From NCBI GenBank assembly GCA_019059635.1, contig JAGVRJ010000004.1:2108001-2172000 (forward strand): 64,000 bases of DNA. The letters are read 5' to 3'. How positions within the stretch are numbered: the first letter of the stretch is position 1; each line of letters opens with the position of its first letter. The notes below the pieces were generated by a model. The model was not told where the DNA came from and searched no databases. It saw only the letters and a program-made list of their open reading frames with translations. Positions 1-11,000 of this stretch are shown here, piece after piece. Both the position numbers and the translations under genes were made by a program. The stretch is from Proales similis. Taxonomy: Eukaryota; Rotifera; Eurotatoria; Ploima; Proalidae.

Positions 1-2754
1 GGGCAGCTTGCTGGGCCTACGAGTCTGGCACGACAATTCAGGAAGAGGCAGTTCGGCCTCGTGGTACTTGAAGAATGCGATCGTGAATGACCTCCAGACA
101 GGAGAACAGTTTTATTTCATATGCGAAGATTGGCTCGCAGTCGATCGAGGCGATGGACGAGTGGATCGTCTTTTGCCTGCTTGTGGAGAAGAGCAGAAGC
201 GCCAGTTTCAGTATCTGCTGAGCAAAGAGACCAAGCACAGTCTGAGCGACGGCCATCTCTGGTTCTCTCTCTTCTTCCGACCAGTCCACAGCTCCTTCAC
301 TCGCCTTGATCGTCTCACATGCTGCTTTGTGCTCTTGTGCATGAGCATGTTGATGAACATCCTCTACTACGACGTGGACAAAAGCAGCAACCCGAACGCC
401 CTCCAAATCGGACCCCTGAGTCTGACGCCAGAGCAGATCGGCATCGGTCTTGTCACCAGCCTGATCGTCTTTCCACCCAGCTTCCTGCTTGTGCAGCTGT
501 TCCGGCGTTCTCGCGATAGACGACAGTCCAAAATTCTGAAGAATAGCAAAGCGGCCAAGACAGAAAAGGGTCCACTCACCTTTCCCTGGTGGTGCAAGAT
601 CATCGCCTATTTGCTCGCTTTCTTAATTGTGGTCACAAGTTTGTTTTTCATTCTTGTGCGAGGTTTCACTTTCGGAAACGAGAAGGTCTCTAAGTGGCTT
701 ACGTCCTTGCTTGTGTCAGTGCTGAGCTCGGTCCTCCTTACTCAACCGCTTCAGCTCGCACTGGTCGCCCTGTTCGTGGTGGCTGTGTTTAGGTCTACTA
801 AAGAAAAAGTTCAAATAAACAACCGACTCGATGATGATGCAGTAGCTGAAAACTCCGATCCCTTATACGAGAGAACAACTGAGTTGGGAATTATGTCTCC
901 GATCGACCAAAACGAGCTGAGAGAGATGAAGGAAAAGAGAGAAAAAGAGAAACGAATCAAACGTGCTCTCACTCAGATCTTCTTTCATTCCGCTTTCCTT
1001 TGGATGCTTTATGTTGTCTCATACTCCAATCGCCACTTCAACAGCTTTCCCCACAAGCAGCACTTGGAACGCACTATCCTGGGCGAGTCGTTCTACGAGG
1101 TACGAGCCATGCTCTTGTCCAGTATACTCACACTAATAAGATAATGACTTTTAGATAAAACGACCAGACGATATCTGGAACTGGCTGAGAGACCAAGTGT
1201 CTCCCGGTCTCAAAGGCCTACAACTCGCACAAGGCAGCTTTGAACTGTCCGACAGAGGAACGGTATTGATCGAAGAGCCCATTCTACGTCAAGTGCGTGT
1301 CCAGCAAGGTGAGATTCAAGTCTTATAATTAAGCCATCGACCACTCTTATTTACATTTGACCAATCTAGATTCATGCCAAGTGGTGCCCAAACTGAGAGA
1401 TAAGGTCGACTTTTGCACAGACGAGATCAATGTGTTGGAATACGACAAGCAGAAATACGGCTTTGGCTGGTCCACCTTTGACTCTTCGGCAACTGTGCCC
1501 TCCAACATGCAATCAGTGCTTGAAGCCTTTTCCTACACCTCGTCTGACCCTCTGGACAGTCTGCCCTATGCTGGCAAGTACACCAACTACTTGGGCGGTG
1601 GATATGTGTTCAAGATGCTCGGCGATCTCACCGATCTGAGAGGCAACCTCAGCGCCCTGCATCAGTCGCGATGGCTCGATCGTCGATCTCGGGCCCTTTT
1701 CCTTGAGCTGGCTCTCTTCAACCCCAACGCAGATCTGTTTGTGCATGGCATTGTCCTCTTCGAGATCCTCGCCACAGGCACCATCCTGCCCTCGGCCCGC
1801 TTCAGTCCCATGAATCTGACCAGTTTCGAGTATGGTCCCTCCTCCTTTATCCTGATCGTGTCCATCCTCTACATGATTGTGATCACTGCCTTGACCGTGC
1901 GAGAAATAGTGAGAATGGTGCGTCTCCGCTTGGCCTATCTGAAGCAGTTCTGGAGCTACGTGCAGCTTACAGTGATCGCCTTCTCCTGGACGGCCTTCGC
2001 CATGTATCTCTATCGTCTCTACGCCTACCACCAGATCACCAAAAAGTTCAAGGCCCGGCAGACCGAGTTCATCAACCTTCAGGAGCTCGCCTACTGGGAC
2101 GAGATGCTGAGTCTGACCTTCGGCATTGTGGCTGCGTTCGGCACTCTGCAGTTCTTCCAACTGCTCAGCTTCAACTGGCGCATATCCCTTCTGAGCAAGA
2201 CGCTGCGTCGTGGCTTCAGTCCTATCGTCCAGTTCATGCTCGTGTTCTCGTTCATTTGGCTCGCCTTTGTCCAGCTCATGTACCTGGTCTACCAAGAAGA
2301 CCTGATCGAGTTCAACAGCTTCCTTCAGTCCATGCAGACCGCGTTCGAGATGCTTCTTGGAAATTTTGAGGTGCGACAGATGATGATTGTCAACTCATTC
2401 TTTGCCCCGACGATCCTCATTTCCTACAACCTGGTGGTTGTGTTCATCGTGATGAACATGTTCTTCACAATTCTGAACGATACGTTCGCCGAAGTGCGCG
2501 GCAATACCCAGCCAAATGAGCTCGAAGTGTTCGATTATATTCTCACTCTCTTCAAATCGACAACTGGCTTGACTGAGAAAAAGTCCAATTCGTCTGCAGC
2601 CAGTAAACCAATCGACCAACTGGCAGCCCGGGTGGATTATTTAATTATTCAAGTCTTGAGGGTAGGACTTCTTCCTTTTCAAATCCTCTTATCTCAAAGT
2701 ATTCTTAATTTCGTTTCTAACTAGATCTCAAATAACCGGCAGCGCAAAGACTGA
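1..2754 (+). CDS. Polycystin-1-like protein, gene A (3' part only)
   Basis: C-terminal part of a polycystin-1 family receptor-channel; the 5' end lies before the window. Exons read as <1-1099, 1155-1308, 1370-2661 and 2725-2754, all with GT-AG introns and consistent phases, ending ISNNRQRKD-stop. The first exon starts inside the PLAT domain (LRVWHDNSGRGSSASW), followed by LDRLTCCFVLL and other membrane segments. Exon 2 carries IKRPDDIWNWL and LRQVRV, the start of the extracellular TOP domain; exon 3 carries the rest of TOP, the last six membrane segments and a pore-like loop. The pore loop reads LLGNFEV, where genes B-E have LGK. Sequence is nearly identical to genes B and E across the membrane core but differs in the loop at about 810-940 and in the C-terminal tail. 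AATAAA lies at 2815. Family assignment is firm; ion conduction is not shown. Confidence 0.9.
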
Positions 2755-3549
2755 AAAACTTGGTTTCAATATTTATCTTTCTTATTTAGGCAGCTTAATC
2801 GTTTCATTTACCCAAATAAATATTCGTTTAGCTTTTGCGTTTAGTTTCCGGTTAGAAAGTTTTTGTTTTTCGAGCCAAGTAAGAATAAATTCAAAACTCT
2901 AAAAAAGCATGACATCGTTGCAGAAATTCATTCACCTGTCGCTCATGCAACAAATCGATATGAATAAATTGCCTCAGAAAGAATAGAGTGCGACCGCAGT
3001 CAAACGGCAAAGACTCGTCAGTTTGAATGAACAGCGAATTGTAGAACTGTGTGTTTACCACAGTTTTAGCCAGACGAAGGCCTGCAGGGGGCAATTGGTC
3101 CACTGGTATCCCATCGGTATTGGCATTGATGGCCAGTATTCTGAGACTTGTCACGTTGGCTTTTTACGTCTAAGTCGATCAAGATCGCAGGCATTTACGT
3201 GCGATCATGCTCGACCGGGTTCAGATTTATTCATTTTGCCTTCAAATCATATGCCTCGTTTTCAGTTTGTACGTGATAAATTCCAATGAAAGGTGACCTT
3301 GGCGTTCATTGAGCTCGATCGATATGTCAAATTTCGCATTTGCTCAACGCCGACATTTACCAGCCAGAATCGTGAGTGATTAAGTTCGAAAGGAGTCTAG
3401 CTATCGAATTTGGTTTATGCTAAAAGGTTTGGTAAATGTAGAACAAACGTTAAATTGGCAAAAAGCGAGCGAATTTACGGCCCGTTGTGCCAAATGAAGC
3501 ACATTTGTTAATCTAAAAGTTTTTTATCCGGTCTTTGCTTCGCTCGGAA
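2755..3549. other. Intergenic, with one unresolved minus-strand ORF
   Basis: Contains the gene A 3'UTR and polyadenylation signal. On the minus strand an 87-codon open frame (3154-2891) begins with GTG, not ATG, and is preceded in frame by a stop. An acceptor-like AAAAAG just upstream means it could be a last exon or a decayed piece. I recognise no domain and do not call it a gene. Confidence 0.4.
2815..2820 (+). terminator. Polyadenylation signal of gene A
   Basis: Canonical AATAAA 61 nt after the gene A stop codon, on the coding strand. Confidence 0.6.
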
Positions 3550-4769
3550 TTACTGCAAAGTATGCTTCTTTGCATAATTCTCATAAGCGAGCTTCGTGTA
3601 GAGCTCAACGTGCTTTTTCAGCTCTGCTGGTATGGTGATGTGTCCACCGTATTTCAGCCAGGTCAATTCAAACGTGTCGAATTCAAGCCTGAAGTTGAAA
3701 AGTGATATTTTCACACTGGCATCGGCGGCTATTAAATTATTTACTTTTTCATTTTGTCTTTTGGATACTTTTGCGTTGGATTCACAGGTACACAGTCTTG
3801 ATAGTCGGCCGGTTTCGCCCGATTTTGATAAATCGACATGAAGCTGCGAATTTCATATCCATAATTGAATATCCTCTTCCCCAGTCTCTTCGAGCATTTA
3901 AATTGGACTCGTGATGCAGTCAAATTAGCAGGGCATCAGCCTAAGATGCTTACTTACCACTTCCGTGTCCTTGACCATTCCCATAAAGTGCTCGCCCGGA
4001 GCAGGACACCTGAAGGTTTGCATCATCAGTCTGAGTCCTCTCGAATCAACAGCCAGAGCAAATGTCTGGATATGAGGGCTGAACTCGCACGAAAAGTAAG
4101 GACCCACTGCAGCCGTGTTTTTGAATCTGTCAAAGAATTGGGTGAACATGTTCCACCTGTGCAAGCGATCAGAACTCGGCATTCAAAGTGGTCTAAGTGA
4201 TTTACCGACCAGGGAAGGAGCCAGTAGTTGGGCAAAAACGGACCTCTAGCAGACGCGTTCAGAAATATAAAATATTTAAATTGTTGGACGGAACGCGTCC
4301 AGAACTGCGAGACAAAAGTCGTGTTTGCTAAAAAGCAAATGTCTTGCCCTATTGTGTTGATGGCTTGTATAATTTTGGTGTTAGAAACGAACGGTGTCTC
4401 GATCTTGAGTTGTTTTTCTTCGATCAAACAGTCAAAAAGGCGCTTAGTGAGCTCGGGCCCAATGAGCCGATTGAAGAAGGGCTCGAGATTGTCCTCGAAT
4501 CTATCCACACTCAGCTGAATAGTGAAGAACACTTCAGAGTCGCATGGCCGATAGCCAAAGTAAAGGAAAAAGCGAAAATTCTCCACCGAAAGTTTTCGCT
4601 TGTCGTTCAAGTAGAATGTGTAGACAACTAGGGTGCGAGCTTTACTCGCGTTCTCGGAGGCGATTTTTAGTTCGGACGCACTGCTTGAGTGAAGTTGGAT
4701 GTCAAAGAAAATCAGACAAATGAAAATGGCAGAGATAAGTAAGAAAAGCAAAGCAGGAATTATTTTCAT
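3550..4769 (-). CDS. Glycosyltransferase-like type II membrane protein
   Basis: Four exons on the minus strand: 4769-4210, 4156-3958, 3887-3769, 3688-3550. They join in frame to about 338 aa. The N-terminus MKIIPALLFLLISAIF is a signal anchor, so the protein is probably a Golgi or surface type II protein. Conserved motifs match a family of uncharacterised, putatively glycosyltransferase proteins in bacteria, algae and some animals, recalled from memory: VVYTFYLND near residue 50, FKYFIFLNASARGPFLP near 170, VGPYFSCEFSPHIQTFALAVD near 215-235, a Gly-Tyr segment (FNYGYEI), and a C-terminal segment with KYGGHITIP. The donor of intron 1 is uncertain (GTCGGT chosen because it keeps frame). A decayed copy of its last exon lies at 23139-23220. 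Enzymatic activity is inference. Confidence 0.75.
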
Positions 4770-5383
4770 TGTAGACTCGACCGAAATTAACGACTTCCAA
4801 TTCCTTCTTTAGATTACCGACGCCAACTTACCCAGTACACATTTGAAGTTGGAGAGAAATTGCATTCAATCAAAATCCAATTTGTAATTGCTTAATAAAT
4901 GATTTTCGATATCGAAGCAGATTGAGCAATAGCTCTCTCGCAAATTTCATTGCTTACATTACTTGATGTGCCAAAAAGCTTGGATTTCCTTGCAGGATCT
5001 TAAACTCGCCCGTTTGCTATTGATTTTCGTTTAGCATTCAAATTACCCTATTGACGCAAATTCTGCCAATTCTTTTTCCGTTGTTAATTCTGAACTTTTA
5101 GCAAACGCATTGATTGTTGGTTACCGATTAGCAGCTTAAACAGTCATGAATGGAGAATATCTGTTTAAAAGTTGACAATTTTGCATGAAGACGACCGATA
5201 GAAAGAATCTATTAACTCAACACAAATTGCATAAGGAAAATACAACTCAAAGAAAGTTGCTTGTTTTTTATTCATTCAAAATTTTCAAATTCCTTTTGTC
5301 TGTTTTAATTGAATTCTATTTCTCATTTTTTAAGACACATAGACAGACAAACTGCATTGCTGTGACCCCCAGCAAGTCTTTGC
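4770..5383. other. Intergenic, no gene seen
   Basis: AT-rich spacer between the start of the minus-strand glycosyltransferase-like gene and the end of the minus-strand 7TM gene. Only short frames (for example 73 codons at 5185) without recognisable domains. It should contain the promoter of the former and the 3'UTR of the latter. Confidence 0.5.
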
Positions 5384-7717
5384 CTACTCTATCGGTCTCA
5401 AATTGAAAGTGTTCAGAAATTTCACTCTGAAAAGCTCGTTGAATTTAAACAATAAAACAAACGTGACCAGATTGGCAGTGAGATATAGGACCTGACCCAG
5501 CTCGGCTATATTCTCGCATTCGGAACTCAACGGCTGGTCAGCATACGAGCAGCCTTTTGAAAAGTCGCTCGTCAAGGCCGATCGGAAGGCAAGTTTGATG
5601 AAGAGTTTGTGCTTTATGACGGTGGCCACGAGATCCGGAATGCGTAGAATGAAGAAGAACATGCCGTTTATGGCAATCATCTTGCTCATGTTGTGTTGGT
5701 TCTTTTGGCTTCCTTTGATGTTCAAGTTCTCTTGGCGAGCTTTGTTGTGCGCCCTCAGCTGAAGAATTAGAGCGAAATCGAGCACGAACGTGACCAACGG
5801 AAGCAATATATCCTTCAGAACGAGAAAGGCGGTTTCCAGTTCATAAAAAGGAAATTTAGCTTGATTAAAGCCGCGCACTGAAGTGTCAAAAATACGCAGC
5901 TTTTCTAAAATATTTAAAGGATTCTCGGCCGTGATCTGAACGGCTGCGTAGTCACTGGCTGTGAACAACTTGGGCAAGGCGAAAAGCACCGAGACGAGAA
6001 GAAAGGCGGCCGAGTAACGACGTGAATTGAACCCACTCGAATCGACATGAAGCTCGCTGACGGAGTTGAGTCTAAAGCGGAGCAGCGTGAACCACAGCAT
6101 GTTCAGATTGGAGAATAGGAAGAGTGCGCTGGCTGCGTAATCGATGAAAACTAGCTTGTAGAGGCGAGTGGCCCATCGCAGAAACAAACTTGAGCAGAAG
6201 GGCCCGGCAAAACTGACACAGACACTGGCCGGCTTGAAGGCAAATATGAAGCCGAGAAGAACGCTGGCGACAGAGTGCAGCTGCAAGTGGCGATACATGG
6301 CCACCAGTTTGGGTGCGTTGGCCTCGTTTCGTTTCTTTTTGAAGTCGTCGATCATTTTGTGCAGAATCAGAGCGTTCAAGCTGTTTAGAATTATCGAGAC
6401 CAAAGTGATTATGGGCAGCATCCAGACGATAGAATAATACTTTAATGCCATGAACAGCTCGGCCCAGTCCATCTGGGTCCATTCTATGTTAATTGGCGCC
6501 ACAGCCTGTTCGACAGGGTTTTCGCACAGTTTCAATCGCTTTTCAAAATCACACTCTCTCACAAGTTCTTGGAAAGTTGCCTCTTTGGTGCAACCATCCA
6601 TTATGGCGTGTCCCAGTGCAGCTGAGAATATGAAGAGTCTATTCGGATCGCGAAAGAACCTTGCCGAAATGTAAACCGCCGTGCATGAACATTTCGGAAA
6701 GTCGATGTCGGCTAAGAAAAACATGACAAAGAACTTTTCATTGCTCAGCAGGTGTTTGCCAAAGAGACAGAAATCCTCGTCGGGAAACGAGTATCTGTTT
6801 TGATGCAATAGATCGAAAAAGGCCCAAGTGTTTTTGACGAGAAAATAGAAAGTGCGTGTAGCGTTGGATTTGTTCTCGTCCTTGAGAAAATGCACATTCG
6901 AGTGAATAAACTGAGCGAGGTTAGCAATTCTCAGGTAAACAAGCGGCGGCCAGCTGATTGCTTCAAATTTGCTTAATTTGCCGCTTATGCTCAGATACTC
7001 GGTGTTTTCAACCAGCAGGTCAGGCAACAGTTGCCGAGATATGGGATGATTGTAAACATTCAACTTGATTGCTTTGACTCGCAAGCTCGTCGTTCCATGT
7101 TGACTTTTCGATTTCACAAACGACAATTGATTTTGCCGCAAGAAGGACGCAGTGAGCGAAAAGAACTCAATCGCTACGAAGTCGACGTTGGCAAAAAAGT
7201 CCAAGCACGTGTTTAGATTGTATTTGACTGTTTCTCTGAACGAGATTGAGCTGCTGGCCGCCAATCGAGAACGCATGACACTGCTCGAGTTCAGGTCGCG
7301 TGGTTTTTCATCACATTTGTAATCGAAATTGGTGAATTCAAATGACAAGTCGAATTGCTGCCACTCGACTCCTTTTACGTTCTCGAGTGAGTCTTGAAAA
7401 GAGCCGATCTTAATGAGTGTGGTAATAAGTTTGGGATAAACGGTTATGTTTTGCTTGCTGGCTTCTTTTGCCAAGTGGGCGAAGAATTTCTCAAAGCTGA
7501 ACGGCCGCTTTTGTTGCTTGAATAAAAAGGAGGCCGTGGCCATCTGATTGCCAAACTGATCGGGCGGCTCGAATCGAATTTCTTCGTCTACTGACATTTC
7601 AACGCAATAGAAAGCTGAATCGCTTGAATCCGGGCCTTTACAGCGCGAGCTTTCGCTTCCTCTTCCGAACAGAAGCAGCAGCAGCAAACACCAAATCGGT
7701 TGTGTTGACAGTTTCAT
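5384..7717 (-). CDS. Intronless 7TM receptor with large ectodomain
   Basis: Single open frame of 777 aa from an ATG at 7717. A signal peptide (MKLSTQPIWCLLLLLLFG) precedes an ectodomain of about 400 residues that has scattered leucine-rich stretches but no LRR array I can define. From about residue 410 there are seven hydrophobic segments, starting YYSIVWMLPIITLVSIIL and ending LGQVLYLTANLVTFVLLF, with basic cytoplasmic loops and a short tail, so the topology is that of a rhodopsin-like GPCR. I do not see a clear DRY or NPxxY motif, so the subfamily and ligand are unknown. The lack of introns contrasts with the intron-rich neighbours and could mean a retroposed origin or simply a single-exon receptor family. 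It lies on the same strand as both neighbours, with no sign of co-transcription. Confidence 0.8.
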   Translation of the reverse strand: MKLSTQPIWCLLLLLLFGRGSESSRCKGPDSSDSAFYCVEMSVDEEIRFEPPDQFGNQMATASFLFKQQKRPFSFEKFFAHLAKEASKQNITVYPKLITTLIKIGSFQDSLENVKGVEWQQFDLSFEFTNFDYKCDEKPRDLNSSSVMRSRLAASSSISFRETVKYNLNTCLDFFANVDFVAIEFFSLTASFLRQNQLSFVKSKSQHGTTSLRVKAIKLNVYNHPISRQLLPDLLVENTEYLSISGKLSKFEAISWPPLVYLRIANLAQFIHSNVHFLKDENKSNATRTFYFLVKNTWAFFDLLHQNRYSFPDEDFCLFGKHLLSNEKFFVMFFLADIDFPKCSCTAVYISARFFRDPNRLFIFSAALGHAIMDGCTKEATFQELVRECDFEKRLKLCENPVEQAVAPINIEWTQMDWAELFMALKYYSIVWMLPIITLVSIILNSLNALILHKMIDDFKKKRNEANAPKLVAMYRHLQLHSVASVLLGFIFAFKPASVCVSFAGPFCSSLFLRWATRLYKLVFIDYAASALFLFSNLNMLWFTLLRFRLNSVSELHVDSSGFNSRRYSAAFLLVSVLFALPKLFTASDYAAVQITAENPLNILEKLRIFDTSVRGFNQAKFPFYELETAFLVLKDILLPLVTFVLDFALILQLRAHNKARQENLNIKGSQKNQHNMSKMIAINGMFFFILRIPDLVATVIKHKLFIKLAFRSALTSDFSKGCSYADQPLSSECENIAELGQVLYLTANLVTFVLLFKFNELFRVKFLNTFNLRPIE

Positions 7718-8068
7718 GGCAAATGTTTCTGTATTTTTCTCAAATAGATTTCTTATCTTGTCTCGATTTTCTCAATTCTCTCGATCGATCCTAATTTCCC
7801 GAGTGAGCCGCAAATACGAGCGAGCGCATTTAAATTTGAATTAAATTGCTTGTTGGAAGATTTGAGTTGCGTCAATCACTTAAAAGCAGCCAAATATTCG
7901 AGCTAGACAATTGAATAATTCGACTAATTGATTACGCGGCTGAATTTTATTTTTCATGTCTCTTTGGTGGATAAAGTCAGTCTACGAACATCGAAACATG
8001 CAAACCCAACAAAAAAAAACGATAAATGAACAAATGAAAGGTCTGTGCGCCTCACAGGAATGAGCGTT
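7718..8068. other. Intergenic, no gene seen
   Basis: AT-rich spacer between two minus-strand genes: upstream of the 7TM receptor and downstream of the PKD/EGF membrane protein. A run of about nine A at 8011-8019. No coding signal. Confidence 0.5.
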
Positions 8069-11000
8069 TCACTTGGAGCTGATTGAATTTCTCAGATTTT
8101 TGAAAAATTTCATTATCGATCGGCGATATTTGTGAATGTCAAGAGCGATGAAGGCCGAATAGATCAAAACCAGACTAATGATGGCGATCACAGTGCTTGC
8201 TGATATGAACGATTTGATGGCCTTGAGCTCTTCTTGCTCCTGTTGGCATCGATCTCCTTCGTATAACTTGAAGCACTTGCATTTGGGCGCGTCTTGCTCG
8301 TCCAATTCGCACACACCTGACCTTGAACAGTCGAAGCCAGCACAGGGATCATTTTCCAGCTGGCACCTTTCTCCAAAATATCGATTCGTACATGAACAGT
8401 TGAATGTCCAGCTGTCATTGACCGCCTTCTCCAAACACGTGCCATTGTTCAAACAGGGGCTGTACGAGCAGGGTCTTAGATTGGCTTGGCACGACTTTCC
8501 GGAGAATCCTTCATGACACCGACAGACGAGCTTCTGGTCGGCGTTCACCACACATGAGCCTCTACTCGAACAGTTGACTAAGCAGCCACCCAAGTCGTGC
8601 TTGTAGTTCTCGAATAGATCGATCACTGCTTCAAGGTCTTGGTCACTCAATGCCAGGTTGGCGCTGCTCAGCACGTTCAACAGCGATGCCACCGATGACT
8701 CCAAGGCGGTCATCGCAGCTGTTCTGGTAGTTGTCGTGGTTGTTGTGGTGCTCGTGGTGGTTGTCGTGCTTGTCGTAGTAGTAGTGGTTGCTAGAAAAGA
8801 AAATTCATCAAATTAACGGAGGTAAAGGAAAACGCCTATGGCTATCTGATTTACTTGTGGTTGTCGGAGGCGAAACTCGCACCAGAAATTTCTTTTCAAA
8901 ATCGACGGTTTGAGTTTCGGCATCAGTCACTGACACGGCCAGCTCGTAATTACCCGCATCGGGGAATACAAAGCTACTTGCGGCGTCCAGTTTGTGATGA
9001 TATCGATTGGTCAACGCGCGTAAGCAAAAGCTGCCGTTCAAATTCACTTTTTCAATAAACGAAGCAATCTGCTTTAGCTCTTGAATGGCCCCGGTTGCTT
9101 TGCTAAAGGCAAGCTGGCCAGTCATGTTACTGATTCGAATCAGGGCTCCTTTCTTCACCTCGATTGGAGAAGTCAAATTATGATAGTAGTATCCAGCTGG
9201 TAAGTCGAGCAGCCACGAGTCCATCAACTCAAATGCTTCAAGAGAGCGATTTCTGAGTATCAACTGAGAGCACGTGAGTTGAGTTATGTTTCGACATAGC
9301 GCAGGTAGAATGAGCTCGATCGAGATCTGACCGGCTTGGATCATTGTCAGCTCGAACCCGACCAGTTCGGTTGTGTTGAGGAACTCGGTCTGAGTTAGCA
9401 GATAGGAGACTGTGTTGTCGAGCAGAATTGTTTCCTCCGCATTTGGGTCCGAGCCGAACCAGGACTTGTAGGGAGATGCAACGCCTGCAATAAATCGAGT
9501 TAAACTTTAAGAACCAAAAAATTTTAAAGGAAAAAGATTTCTCTACTTTGATTCAACCAAACAGTTTGATTTAGATCGGGAACTTTGAATTGGAGTCTGA
9601 CCGGCTTCTGGTAGAAATAGGAGGCGTTGCACATAACGCTCTCTCCCTCTTTTATTTTCAATGGAGAGCAAACTACCGATACGGTCGGCTCTGTTGGCCA
9701 ACAAAAGCGATTTAAAATAGTGATTATTGAGAACGAGGAAGGGAACTTTGCAATACCGTCAGTGATCTTGATGCCAAAAAAATATTTCTTTGGCTCGGTC
9801 ATCAACTGGCCGAACGGACGATATGAGCCTGGGTAGTTGTAGCTGATGGCCGAGCTGGTCGAAAAACTGAAACTTTTCGAGTAAGCCTCGATGCCGGCCT
9901 GAATTGAGAAGGAAAAGTCCTCTCCTTGATTGATTTTAATCAATTCTGTGCTCAGCCCTGTCAAGTAGTAGTCTGAGTTGTTTGAAGCTGAGGCTTTGGA
10001 GCCGATCAAAGGGGAGCCGGAGATGGTGGTGAAGAACACGATGCTGCCTGTTTCGTATAAATGGTCGCCGTCGTTTATTTCCAGCTCGTTAGTCCCCTCT
10101 CTGAGCTGGAAGGCCCACTTCTTGTCAAGACCGACCGCATCATTCAGATTCATTTGATTTGTTGCTTCAAAGTAAGCTCTGCACGAAACTGACACGCCGC
10201 ACTGGCGAAAAGAAATCAACTTGATTAAAAGCGTTCATTTCGGCTCATTTGCTTGAACTGAATTCTTGCCAATAAATAACTTACGCCGATTTCTATTTGA
10301 CCAGGCTGCGTGGCGGTCAGCTTAAATTTTCTCAAGTATCCGGTTTTCTTCAGCTCTGTGCCCATTGCAATGTAGACTACACTGTAGACCGGGCTAAGGC
10401 TGGCAGTGTTTACCACAGTTGCATGCAAATCGCCCATCATCTCAACTTTCATTTGCTCTTGCAATTGACCTTGAGCATTCAATTCGTTAATTGAACACAA
10501 CTGCATTGAACCAATACTAGCCATGGTCTATTTACTTGTCAAATTGAACACTTGAACCTCATTACTGCCGAGTTGGATTTCCAGTAGAGGCAAACTTGTA
10601 CGAACTGTGCCCAGTTTAAGTTTGAGAAATACGGGAACGCCGGTTTGGATCGGCTGAGAGCAGCTTTCACACGTCAAGTAGACGTCTTAAATCGCTGAAT
10701 CACTAGTTTGTCTAAATGCCAATCTTTCCCACTCAGCTTACAGTCGTAGACATTGGTCGGAAATTTTGTATGCTGAAATGTGCCCAAAACTCGCACTCTA
10801 ATGGTATGGGTGCCGCTTTTCGAGTAGACATTCGATTTTGTGAAAATGGCCGAACCGCCTGCCGTGAATTGTTGGACCGATTGAACTAGAACTGCGCTCT
10901 GCGTCTACTCACCAATAACTTGAGTAGTTTGCTCTTTGGCGCCTCCACCAAAGTCGATGCCGATCGATTGGTTGCCATTTTGCGAAGTGACATTCACCGT

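Noticed and set aside
1513-2295. Long minus-strand open frame (260 codons) opposite the polycystin A channel exon, with similar ones opposite B, C and E (for example 31111-32040)
   Set aside because: It is exactly antisense to a conserved coding exon, rich in His, Glu, Gln and Asp as expected from reading biased codons backwards, with no start context, splice sites or domain. It recurs in each copy because the exons are copies.
2891-3154. Minus-strand 87-codon frame as a protein-coding gene
   Set aside because: It starts with GTG after an in-frame stop, and no upstream exon could be joined with confidence. It may be a remnant, so it is noted only in the intergenic entry.
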